From: an uncultured Actinomycetes bacterium
GTDB lineage: Bacteria; Actinomycetota; Acidimicrobiia; Acidimicrobiales; Acidimicrobilacustridaceae
DNA: 33,562 nt
NCBI GenBank assembly: GCA_937927725.1
Contig: CALBSE010000036.1
Span: 1 to 33,562 of the forward strand
Direction: 5' to 3'
Program-made: the position numbers and the translations under genes
Shown: positions 22,371-29,657 of the stretch, one piece after another
How the letters are laid out: each line of letters opens with the position of its first letter
Position numbering within the stretch: the first letter of the stretch is position 1
The notes under the pieces: generated by a model
The model's database searches: none
Told to the model about the DNA's origin: nothing
What the model saw: the letters and a program-made list of their open reading frames with translations, nothing else

Positions 22371-23501
22371 TCAGCGCGTTCCAACTAGCAATGGAACAAA
22401 CATCTCGTCGGCAGTGAGAGAGCCGTGGCGGGCTCGAAGCGGAAATGCGCCGCTATCGGCCGGATCCGAGAACGCCATGGCGTCTCGAGCAACGAGCGCA
22501 ACATCTCCGAGACGGGAACGTGCATCGTCAGTGACCTGCGAACCGAACCAGCCCTCGTCAATCACTTGATCGACGGTCACAACCCAGGATCGATCGGAAT
22601 GTTGCGCCGTCGCATCGTCGAAAAGGGCCCGGGCGTGACCGGGGCGTGCATGGAGCCACCGGAATCGACCTTCGCCTGATTGCAGATCGACATGAGCCAT
22701 CACCGAAGAATCGGGAGTCACAACATCGTCGCCAACATCTACCTGTCCATGATCGGACGTAACCACGAGCACTGCCCCAGGTGGCAACACGCTCAGCACG
22801 TCGGCAACAAGCCGATCAACAAAAGCAAACTCGGCGTCGTAATGCGCTCCGAGTCCGAACTCATGCGCGATCTTGTCGATGCCGTCGTAATAGGCGTAAA
22901 CGAACGGTTCGTTGCGATTTACTGCAGCAGCAATTTCGGTGACGAGCGTGGACGACACGCGCCAACCGACAAGACGCGTCTTTTCGAGGTGCGCTCGGGT
23001 AAAGCCAGAGTCGCGAAATTCGGAACGCGTAATGACGGGCGGACGTTGACCTTCAAATGCGTCGAGCGTTTGAATCGATTCAGGAAGAATTGACTTGCGC
23101 GCGTCGCGACCATTCGCCGACCAGCGCAAGACATTGAGAACCTCACGACCGATCGTCATTCGATAACCCATGATCCCGTGCAACCCTGGGGCAACACCGG
23201 TGCTGATTGACGTCAGCGCCGTCGCAGTGGTCGATGGCGCAACACTTGTGATGGCTCCACCCGCCATTACCGACAAGGTCGGGGCGAGATGGTGGCGGTC
23301 GAGCAACTGATTCCATCCGATGCCATCGAGTACCAGCAAAACAACTTGATCAGCATCGGCAGCGACCTCAGGAATCCAAGTAGGCCATGGGTTCGAAGGA
23401 TCGAGCAGGGCCGGGACGATGTTCGAGATGCAGGCACCCTTGTAGTCGGGAAGCACCAGCCCATCAGGCGACGTATCGGTTGTCGAAGATCGGGAATCCA
23501 C
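22371..23501 (-). CDS. Alkaline-phosphatase-superfamily phosphodiesterase/nucleotide pyrophosphatase
   Basis: A 376-residue type I phosphodiesterase/nucleotide pyrophosphatase-like protein. Metal and nucleophile sites are visible: Asp 59 in VLLVLDGIGW, the Thr nucleophile in SVAPSTTATALTS (about 91-92), Asp 206 and His 213-like residues in YYDGIDKIAHEFG, Asp-His in VTSDHGQVDVG (250-251), and a late His in RPGHARAL. It hydrolyses phosphodiester or pyrophosphate bonds; the substrate is unknown. No signal peptide is seen, so it is likely cytoplasmic. The GTG at 23501 is six bases after a GGAGG ribosome-binding site. It is followed by bpa and is divergent from rrf2. Confidence 0.85.
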   Translation of the reverse strand: MDSRSSTTDTSPDGLVLPDYKGACISNIVPALLDPSNPWPTWIPEVAADADQVVLLVLDGIGWNQLLDRHHLAPTLSVMAGGAITSVAPSTTATALTSISTGVAPGLHGIMGYRMTIGREVLNVLRWSANGRDARKSILPESIQTLDAFEGQRPPVITRSEFRDSGFTRAHLEKTRLVGWRVSSTLVTEIAAAVNRNEPFVYAYYDGIDKIAHEFGLGAHYDAEFAFVDRLVADVLSVLPPGAVLVVTSDHGQVDVGDDVVTPDSSVMAHVDLQSGEGRFRWLHARPGHARALFDDATAQHSDRSWVVTVDQVIDEGWFGSQVTDDARSRLGDVALVARDAMAFSDPADSGAFPLRARHGSLTADEMFVPLLVGTR

Positions 23502-23507
23502 GGTGGC

Positions 23508-23525
23508 CCTCCGCTGGTCACGGTA
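23508..23525 (-). promoter_or_regulatory. Phosphodiesterase-bpa promoter -10 and Shine-Dalgarno
   Basis: On the minus strand TACCGT (23525-23520) is followed by a short leader with GGAGG (23512-23508) six bases before the GTG at 23501. Transcription would start within a dozen bases of the ribosome-binding site. Confidence 0.45.
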
Positions 23526-23565
23526 GTGCCGAGGCCGGCTTCTCCCCGACTCGGCCGCTTCCCCC

Positions 23566-23571
23566 TACGAT
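23566..23571 (+). promoter_or_regulatory. rrf2 -10 element, leaderless
   Basis: TACGAT is followed by seven bases and the GTG at 23579. It overlaps an in-frame ATG at 23570, which argues against that ATG being the start. Confidence 0.6.
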
Positions 23572-23578
23572 GCCGGAC

Positions 23579-24064
23579 GTGAAGGTATCGACCAGAGGTG
23601 ACTACGCGAGCAGGGCCCTCCTGTCTCTCGCGTTGCATTCCGACGAAGCCGGGCCCACGTCGGTACGCGACATCGCCGAACGAACTGGTCTGCCCCAGCC
23701 GTACCTGGAGCAAATCCTTCTCGCCCTCAAAGGCGCAGGACTCGTTCGCTCAAAGCGTGGCGTCGGCGGCGGGTATGTCTTGGCGCGTGCGCCCGAAGAA
23801 ATCAGCTTGTCCGACATTGTCAGTGCCGTCGATGGCCCGATCGTGGCCGGAGATTTCGGACAGCCGCACACCGATGGTGCCTGCGACCACGAAGGTCAGT
23901 GCGTTTTGCTCGCCGTCTGGGACGACGTTGGCGAGCACATGCGTCGCTATCTCGAAGCAGCGACCCTGGCCGACATCGTGTCGATGGCCAAAGGTCAGGG
24001 CAAATGGCCCGCTGAGGTGGCGACGACCCCCACGGTTACTCCGCCGTGGGCTTCTGGCTCCTGA
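23579..24064 (+). CDS. Rrf2 family transcriptional regulator
   Basis: A 161-residue Rrf2-type winged helix protein. The start GTG gives MKVSTRGDYASRALLSLA, the expected family N-terminus. The DNA-binding helix region SVRDIAERTGLPQPYLEQIL and the wing SKRGVGGGYVLAR (58-70) are clear. The iron-sulfur segment is ACDHEGQCVLLAVW: Cys 102 and Cys 108 match the first two ligands of the usual three (C-x5-C-x5-C), but the third position is Trp 114. It may bind a cluster with a different ligand, as RsrR does, or none. The target is unknown. It is divergent from the phosphodiesterase-bpa unit and overlaps the end of rluD by 29 bp. Confidence 0.88.
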   Translation: MKVSTRGDYASRALLSLALHSDEAGPTSVRDIAERTGLPQPYLEQILLALKGAGLVRSKRGVGGGYVLARAPEEISLSDIVSAVDGPIVAGDFGQPHTDGACDHEGQCVLLAVWDDVGEHMRRYLEAATLADIVSMAKGQGKWPAEVATTPTVTPPWASGS

Positions 24065-24977
24065 TTCGGTCAAGTACCGACGCGAGGTCTTCGGGAAGTT
24101 CCGAAACAAACGTGAGTCGCTCGTCGAGTCGAACAGGATGATCGAACGCAAGCGCAGCCGAATGCAAGAAGATTCGCGGCGATTCAATCGCCGGACGCGC
24201 GCCCCGATAACGGTCATCGCCGACAACGGCATGACCAATCGCCGCCATATGAACGCGAATCTGATGGGTGCGGCCGGTTTCGAGGCGACATTCCACAAGC
24301 GCACACGGCACTGGTTCTTCGAATGTTTCGAGCACCGTGTAGCGAGTGCGCGCATCGCGTCCTTGCGCGCTCACGACCATCTTGGTTGGTTCGCGAGTTG
24401 ATCGACCGATTGGGGCATCGATGAGTCCACTACCAGCTTCAGGAATTCCCCAAACGAGGGTCAGGTAGGTGCGCTCTGCTTCGTGCGCAGCCAACATTGC
24501 GCTGAGTTCGACGTGCGCTTCGGGCGAACGCGCCATAAGCATGAGCCCGGACGTGTCTTTATCGAGTCGATGCACGACACCCGGACGTTCGGGTTCACCG
24601 ATATCGGCGATTTCTGGATAGATCGCGAGCATTGCCTGAACAAGCGTTCCGGTGGCATTACCGGCTCCAGGATGCACAACGAGACCCGCCGGCTTATCGA
24701 TCACGATGACGTCGTCGTCGACGTACACGATTGGCACGTTGATATCTGGTTCAGCAATGAGCGGTTCCGGGCCAAGGTCGGGTTCGACATTCACCTGAAC
24801 GGTGTCGCCATCGGCAACTCGACGAGAGCGAGTGGAAACAACAACGTCGTTACAAACAACGAGGCCCTGTTCGAGCCATTCGGTGACGCGCGTGCGACTT
24901 GCACCGGTGATCATCGCCACGACGCGATCGATGCGTTCTCCGGCGAGTGATTCGGGGATGACCTCGGTGTAGGCCAT
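24036..24977 (-). CDS. rluD: Ribosomal large subunit pseudouridine synthase, RluD/RluA family
   Basis: A 313-residue pseudouridine synthase. Residues 1-65 form an S4 RNA-binding domain (GERIDRVVAMITGASRTRVTEW, shortened here by description). The catalytic aspartate is in VVHRLDKDTSGL (Asp 139). The block CRLETGRTHQIRVHMA and GHAVVGDDRY follow. By context with lspA, it is the actinobacterial homologue usually named rluD, modifying 23S rRNA uridines; exact target sites are not predictable. Its ATG follows the lspA stop by one base, so it is translated from the lspA transcript. Confidence 0.92.
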   Translation of the reverse strand: MAYTEVIPESLAGERIDRVVAMITGASRTRVTEWLEQGLVVCNDVVVSTRSRRVADGDTVQVNVEPDLGPEPLIAEPDINVPIVYVDDDVIVIDKPAGLVVHPGAGNATGTLVQAMLAIYPEIADIGEPERPGVVHRLDKDTSGLMLMARSPEAHVELSAMLAAHEAERTYLTLVWGIPEAGSGLIDAPIGRSTREPTKMVVSAQGRDARTRYTVLETFEEPVPCALVECRLETGRTHQIRVHMAAIGHAVVGDDRYRGARPAIESPRIFLHSAALAFDHPVRLDERLTFVSELPEDLASVLDRIRSQKPTAE

Positions 24978-24978
24978 A

Positions 24979-25554
24979 TCAGTTGCTCTCGATCGTTGAG
25001 GAAGAGTTCGCGGCGGTAGGCGATTCCTCCGAGGATGAATGTGCGTCGGTGTTCTCGACGTTGTCAGGCGGCGGCGTAAGAAGTGTCGAGATCACAAGGA
25101 GGATCGCGCCGCAAACGACACCGATGTCCGCGATGTTGAACACCGGCCACCACTGGAAATCGATGAAATCGATGACCCCGCCTTGAAAGAACCCGGCATC
25201 GCCTCGAAAAGCGCGGTCGAGAACATTTCCCAATGCTCCGCCCACGATCATGCCGAGTGCAACCGCGCCCAAACGAGAGCGAACGGATCCGCCTTTCCAA
25301 ACCAAGACTCCGACAACAACAAGGGCAAGGAGTCCGATCCAGGTGCCGAAACCTGTCCCAAGGCTGAACGACGCCCCGTGATTCACCGTCAATTGGAAAC
25401 GAAGCGTCCAGACCACGTCGACACTCTGATCCTTGAGCGAAGATACGGCCCACGACTTCGAAAGTTGGTCGGCGAGAACCCACCCAACCGCGACCGCGCC
25501 AAACAGGACCCGATGCGTGGGCACCGCTGCGGCAGAGGAAGTCGACGTTGTCAC
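24979..25554 (-). CDS. lspA: Lipoprotein signal peptidase (signal peptidase II)
   Basis: A 191-residue membrane aspartic protease that cleaves prolipoproteins. The two catalytic aspartates are Asp 113 in GNVLDR and Asp 143 in FNIADIGV. The VNHGASFS motif and four membrane segments are present. After the last membrane segment there is a 30-residue Ser/Glu/Asn-rich hydrophilic tail (NVENTDAHSSSEESPT), longer than usual. The GTG at 25554 is chosen because it lies seven bases after TAGGTT; an in-frame TTG at 25563 is a weaker alternative that would add three residues. It is followed by rluD. Confidence 0.92.
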   Translation of the reverse strand: MTTSTSSAAAVPTHRVLFGAVAVGWVLADQLSKSWAVSSLKDQSVDVVWTLRFQLTVNHGASFSLGTGFGTWIGLLALVVVGVLVWKGGSVRSRLGAVALGMIVGGALGNVLDRAFRGDAGFFQGGVIDFIDFQWWPVFNIADIGVVCGAILLVISTLLTPPPDNVENTDAHSSSEESPTAANSSSTIESN

Positions 25555-25561
25555 GGGCTCC

Positions 25562-25567
25562 AACCTA
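25562..25567 (-). promoter_or_regulatory. lspA -10 element, leaderless
   Basis: On the minus strand TAGGTT is followed by seven bases and the GTG at 25554. It lies in the 41 bp gap after traR, so lspA-rluD may have its own promoter. Confidence 0.5.
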
Positions 25568-25595
25568 GGGGCTGATCTGCCCGAGCCGTGGTTGT

Positions 25596-26375
25596 TCAGC
25601 GACGGAAGTTGCCGACCTTGTACTCGACACGCTCACGACACCACGGAATGGCACGAAGGCGTTCTTTCGGAATAGCGAGACCGGAAATCTCGCAAATGCC
25701 GTAGGTGCCTTGTCCGATCTTCGCCATTGCACGATCGATTTCATCGACCTGTTCGAGGAACTGTGCCGAAAGCGCAAGGTCGCGTTCGCGCTCCACCGCA
25801 AGCGTGTCGCCTTCGCCCGATTCTTCATCGAACTGCACATCGCCGGGCTCACGGAGCTCAGCCAGCGAATTGGCCTCAGCTGTCAGAGCTTCAGCATCGT
25901 GAACGAGTCGACGACGCTCTTCGAGTAGGTGCAGGCGCTGCGCATCAAGGAATTTCGCGTCGAACGGGTACTTAATTTTTTTCGGTTCCTTCGGAATCGG
26001 AGGAAGACGGTTTGGCCGAGGAGCGACGACCGGTGCGGCTTCTGCTTTCTTCGCCGGAGTTGCCTTCGGGGTCGGGGCCTTGACAGCGGCCTTCTTGACG
26101 GGCGCAGCTTTCTTCGCCGGAGCTGCCTTCTTCGCCGGAGCCTTCTTCGCTGGCGCAACCTTCTTCGGCGGAGCCTTCTTGACTGGCGCCGCCTTCTTGG
26201 CCGGAGCTGCCTTCTTCGCCGGAGCCTTCTTCGCTGGCGCGATCTTCTTGGCCGGAGCCTTCTTTGCTGGGGCGGCCTTCTTCACGACCTTCTTGGCCGG
26301 AACTTTGACTGCTGCCTTCTTGGCCGGAGCCTTTTTCGCTGCGGACTTCTTCGCCGGTGCCTTTTTGACTGCCAC
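25596..26375 (-). CDS. TraR/DksA-type protein with histone-H1-like Lys/Ala/Pro tail
   Basis: A 259-residue fusion-like protein. Residues 1-113 are an H1-like tail built of PAKKA, APAKK and PVKKA units. Residues 114-140 are a Pro-rich linker. Residues 141-255 are a TraR/DksA-type domain: a coiled-coil region (LHLLEERRRLVHDAEALTAE) and the zinc-finger end GTYGICEISGLAIPKERLRAI. The finger is decayed: Cys 228 fits the first ligand, but the second is Ser 231 and the third and fourth fall on Arg 249 and Tyr 252; Cys 246 is out of register. Tail affinity for DNA is expected from charge. Family members may modulate RNA polymerase, but the missing cysteines make a DksA-like role uncertain. The GTG start has AGGGAG upstream, and a complete -35/-10 promoter. 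Confidence 0.85.
   Translation of the reverse strand: MAVKKAPAKKSAAKKAPAKKAAVKVPAKKVVKKAAPAKKAPAKKIAPAKKAPAKKAAPAKKAAPVKKAPPKKVAPAKKAPAKKAAPAKKAAPVKKAAVKAPTPKATPAKKAEAAPVVAPRPNRLPPIPKEPKKIKYPFDAKFLDAQRLHLLEERRRLVHDAEALTAEANSLAELREPGDVQFDEESGEGDTLAVERERDLALSAQFLEQVDEIDRAMAKIGQGTYGICEISGLAIPKERLRAIPWCRERVEYKVGNFRR
26041..26372 (-). repeat. Low-complexity repeats encoding the H1-like tail
   Basis: Short imperfect repeats on the order of 15-30 bases (on the plus strand, variants of GCCTTCTTCGCCGGAGC) encode the Lys/Ala/Pro tail of the TraR protein. Such tracts are prone to length change by slippage or recombination. Confidence 0.75.
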
Positions 26376-26409
26376 GGATGTTCTCCCTTGAGTGGCGGTG
26401 GATCGGCGG

Positions 26410-26438
26410 AGGGTAAGGGCGCCGCCCTCCCACGTCAA
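26410..26438 (-). promoter_or_regulatory. traR promoter with -35 and -10
   Basis: On the minus strand TTGACG (26438-26433) and TACCCT (26415-26410) are separated by 17 bases, the best two-part promoter in the window. It gives a leader of about 30 bases with AGGGAG before the GTG. Confidence 0.7.
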
Positions 26439-26470
26439 CCCGCCCGCACCGGAGCCGTTCAGCGACGGCC

Positions 26471-26476
26471 TACGCT
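26471..26476 (+). promoter_or_regulatory. ileS -10 element, leaderless or nearly so
   Basis: TACGCT is followed by eight bases and the ileS ATG at 26485. This leaves no room for a 5' leader regulator such as a T-box. Confidence 0.55.
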
Positions 26477-26484
26477 TGGCCCTC

Positions 26485-29400
26485 ATGTCATTCGGTCCCG
26501 TTGACCCAGATCTCGACCTCCCCAACCTCGAACAACGCCGCCTGCAGCGCTGGAAGGCCGATGACACCATCGGCGCGACACGCCGACTCCGAGCAGGGAA
26601 TGAGCCCTGGATCTTCTATGAAGGCCCTCCAACGGCCAACGGTCGACCCGGCCTCCACCATGTGTGGGCCCGAGTCTTCAAAGACATCTATCCACGATTC
26701 CAGACCATGCGTGGCCGCGATGTTCCCCGCAAGGGTGGCTGGGACTGCCACGGCCTTCCCGTCGAGCTTGAGGTCGAAAAGGAACTCGGGCTTTCGACCA
26801 AGCACGAAATCGAAGCATTTGGGATTGCCGAGTTCAATCAACGTTGCCGCGAATCGGTGCAGCGTTATGTCACCGACTGGACGGCGCTTACCGAACGATC
26901 CGGTGTCTGGATCGACACGGCCGATGCGTACTGGACTCTCGACAACTCCTATGTCGAATCGGTCTGGTGGCTCATCCGTCAACTGTGGGACAAGGGCCTG
27001 CTCTACGAAGGCCACAAGGTCTCGCCCTATTGCGGTCGCTGCGGCACCGCGTTGTCGAGCCACGAACTCGGACAGCCCGACGTTTATCGCGACGTCGTTG
27101 ATCCCTCGGTGTTTGTCCGATTCCCAATCGTCGATCGAGACGTCGACCTTCTGGTCTGGACCACCACTCCATGGACACTCATCTCGAATGTTGCCGCCGC
27201 CGTGGGCCCAGACATCGACTACGTGCGCGTGGCGTCAACGGACGGAACCCGCGACCTCGTCATGGCCGCCGCCCTCGCGCCCGAAGACGCAACCGTCATC
27301 GAACAGTTCAAGGGTGCCGACCTTGTTGGATGGCGCTACGAGCGTCCCTTCGACACGCTCACTCCCCCTCCCGGCGCAGATGGTTGGCGTGTCGTTTCCG
27401 CAGCGTTCGTGACGACTGACGACGGTTCGGGAATCGTGCACCTCGCTCCCGCATTCGGCGAGGACGACGCCGCTGTGGGTCGAGCCGAAAAACTTCCGGT
27501 CCTCAATCCCGTCAATGCCGATGCCGCCTTCGACGAAACCGTTCCGGCCTTTACCGGAACATTTGTCAAAGATGCCGACCGCGACATCATCAGCGACCTC
27601 AGCGACCGCGGACTTCTTGTTCGTGAACAGGCCTACGAACACAGCTATCCACATTGCTGGCGATGCAGCACTCCGCTCATTTACTGGGCAAAGACTTCGT
27701 GGTTTGTGCGCACCTCCGAACACCGCGATCTGCTCATGCGCGAAAACGAACGCATCGAGTGGCATCCCGAATTCATCAAGCACGGCCGTTTCGGCAAATG
27801 GCTTGAAGGCAACATCGACTGGGCACTTTCTCGCGACCGCTATTGGGGAACGCCGCTCCCGATTTGGCGCTGCGATGCAAACGGCCATGAACACTGCATC
27901 GGTTCTGTCGAAGAACTCAGTTCATTGACCGGCCGCGACCTCACCGAACTCGATCTCCATCGACCACATGTCGACAACATCACGTTCGGCTGCAGCACCG
28001 ACGGGTGCGCGGGCACCATGCGACGCGTTGCACCGGTGCTCGATGCGTGGTTTGACTCCGGCTCAATGCCTTCGGCACAACGTCATCATCCGTTCGAGAA
28101 TGCCGATTCATTCACAGGCGCATTCCCAGCTGATTTCATTTGCGAAGCCATCGACCAAACCCGTGGTTGGTTCTATTCACTACTTGCCGTTAACTCGCTG
28201 GTGTTCGATTCAACGCCCTACAAAAACGTCGTCTGCCTTGCTCTGATTGTCGACGAAAACGGGCAGAAGATGTCGAAGTCACGCGGCAACGTCATCGCAC
28301 CGTTCGACATTTTCGACACATTGGGCGCCGACGCGTTGCGTTGGTATTTCTTCTCGTCCGGACAACCCTGGACCCCCCGACGTGTTTTCCCTGACGGCAT
28401 TCGCGAAGCAACCCGCCAAACGTTGCTCACGCTCTGGAACGTTTTCTCCTTCTTCGCCACCTACGCCGATCTCGACGGATGGCAGCCCGACGCCAATCAG
28501 GCGGCTCCCACACACGTTCTCGACCGTTGGATTCTTTCCGAGCTCGATGACACCGTCGCGTCCGTCACTGCTGCACTCGAGAATTTCGATGCACTCGGTG
28601 GATCAGGGCGCATTGCAAAGTTCGTCGACGACATGTCCAACTGGTACGTGCGTCGCAGTCGTCCCCGGTTCTGGAAGTCGAGCGACGCCGCAGCACACGC
28701 CACGCTGTATGAGTGCCTCACGACCATCGCACAGGTACTCGCACCGTTCTGTCCGTTTTTGGCCGACGAGATCTACACGACGCTCACCGACGCCCAATCT
28801 GTCCACCTCACCGACTGGCCTTCGGCCAAGGGTCGCCACGACGCATCACTGGCCGAACAGATGGAAGCCGCTCGGCGTCTCGTGAGTTTGGGTCGCTCTG
28901 CCCGCACCGACGCAAAGATGAAAGTCCGTCAGCCTCTGGCTCGGGCGTTGCTTCTCCACGGAGGCACTGACCTCGACGCGGCAATCGAAGCCGAGATCGA
29001 GGCCGAACTCAATGTGAAGTCCCTCGAGCGACTTGATTCGCTCTCAGGCCTCATGGGCTGGACCGTGATCCCAAACTTCCGCCTTCTTGGCCCTCGTCTC
29101 GGTCCTCGTGTCAACGAGATCAAAGCGGCGTTGGCCGATGCCGACGGCTCTGCACTCCAGTTGCAACTCGCCGAGAATGGCTGGATCGAAATTGCTGGCG
29201 AACGCCTCACCGCCGACGAGGTCGAAGTTCGCGCCGAAAAGCATGCCGACCTCGCTCTCGTCGAAGACGACGGATGGGCCGTTGCCCTCGACCTTGAACT
29301 TGATGACGAACTTCGCGCAGAAGGAACCGCCCGCGAACTCGTTCGCGCACTCAACGATGCGCGCAAGAGCGCTGGTCTCGAAATCGCCGACCGCATCGCA

Positions 29401-29562
29401 GTCACAATCGATGCTGACGACAAACTTCGCGCGGTCATCGAAACGCATCGCGAAACGATCATGAACGAAATCCTTGCTCGTTCAATCGAGTTCGGAACTG
29501 GCGATCGTTCAATCGAGATCGACGGCACTTCGATCGCTCTCGCAATCAGCCGAGTCGACTGA
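26485..29562 (+). CDS. ileS: Isoleucyl-tRNA synthetase
   Basis: A 1025-residue class I aminoacyl-tRNA synthetase. The HIGH signature is GLHH (residues 56-59, in PPTANGRPGLHHVWAR), and KMSKS is at 595-599. WDCHGLPVELEVEKELG, CGRCGTALSSHELG, the editing-domain region VWTTTPWTLISN, and the cysteine-bearing CWRCSTPLIYW are present. The length and HIGH-region style match the longer IleRS group (type 2-like), which is common in Actinobacteria; mupirocin sensitivity cannot be inferred. It charges tRNA-Ile and edits mischarged valine. It lies on the opposite strand from its neighbours: in streptomycetes ileS is co-oriented between divIVA and traR. Confidence 0.97.
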   Translation: MSFGPVDPDLDLPNLEQRRLQRWKADDTIGATRRLRAGNEPWIFYEGPPTANGRPGLHHVWARVFKDIYPRFQTMRGRDVPRKGGWDCHGLPVELEVEKELGLSTKHEIEAFGIAEFNQRCRESVQRYVTDWTALTERSGVWIDTADAYWTLDNSYVESVWWLIRQLWDKGLLYEGHKVSPYCGRCGTALSSHELGQPDVYRDVVDPSVFVRFPIVDRDVDLLVWTTTPWTLISNVAAAVGPDIDYVRVASTDGTRDLVMAAALAPEDATVIEQFKGADLVGWRYERPFDTLTPPPGADGWRVVSAAFVTTDDGSGIVHLAPAFGEDDAAVGRAEKLPVLNPVNADAAFDETVPAFTGTFVKDADRDIISDLSDRGLLVREQAYEHSYPHCWRCSTPLIYWAKTSWFVRTSEHRDLLMRENERIEWHPEFIKHGRFGKWLEGNIDWALSRDRYWGTPLPIWRCDANGHEHCIGSVEELSSLTGRDLTELDLHRPHVDNITFGCSTDGCAGTMRRVAPVLDAWFDSGSMPSAQRHHPFENADSFTGAFPADFICEAIDQTRGWFYSLLAVNSLVFDSTPYKNVVCLALIVDENGQKMSKSRGNVIAPFDIFDTLGADALRWYFFSSGQPWTPRRVFPDGIREATRQTLLTLWNVFSFFATYADLDGWQPDANQAAPTHVLDRWILSELDDTVASVTAALENFDALGGSGRIAKFVDDMSNWYVRRSRPRFWKSSDAAAHATLYECLTTIAQVLAPFCPFLADEIYTTLTDAQSVHLTDWPSAKGRHDASLAEQMEAARRLVSLGRSARTDAKMKVRQPLARALLLHGGTDLDAAIEAEIEAELNVKSLERLDSLSGLMGWTVIPNFRLLGPRLGPRVNEIKAALADADGSALQLQLAENGWIEIAGERLTADEVEVRAEKHADLALVEDDGWAVALDLELDDELRAEGTARELVRALNDARKSAGLEIADRIAVTIDADDKLRAVIETHRETIMNEILARSIEFGTGDRSIEIDGTSIALAISRVD

Positions 29563-29587
29563 CGCAAGCTTCACCGCCTCTGCGCTC

Positions 29588-29629
29588 TGAAAACGAAAAA
29601 GGGCCCCTCATCCGAAGATGAAGAGCCCC
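29588..29629 (-). terminator. Intrinsic terminator after divIVA, UUCG loop
   Basis: On the minus strand, GGGCTCTTCATC and GATGAGGGGCCC form a 12-base-pair stem with two G-U wobbles and a TTCG tetraloop, followed by TTTTTCGTTTTC. The wobbles become C-A mismatches in plus-strand RNA, and no U-run follows on that strand, so it acts for divIVA and not for ileS. Confidence 0.85.
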
Positions 29630-29657
29630 GATCGTTGTGCGAGGGTGCGGCGCAGGA

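Noticed and set aside
26041..26372. CRISPR-like repeat array
   Set aside because: The repeats are short, irregular, in frame and encode a Lys/Ala-rich protein tail.
26080..26391. Plus-strand ORF of repeated AFFAGA units resembling a membrane protein
   Set aside because: It is the reverse complement of the Lys/Ala tail repeats; the hydrophobic pattern is an artefact of the codon repeats.
26376..26484. T-box riboswitch upstream of ileS
   Set aside because: The gap is 109 bp, holds the traR promoter, and the ileS -10 is eight bases from the ATG; no T-box sequence was seen.
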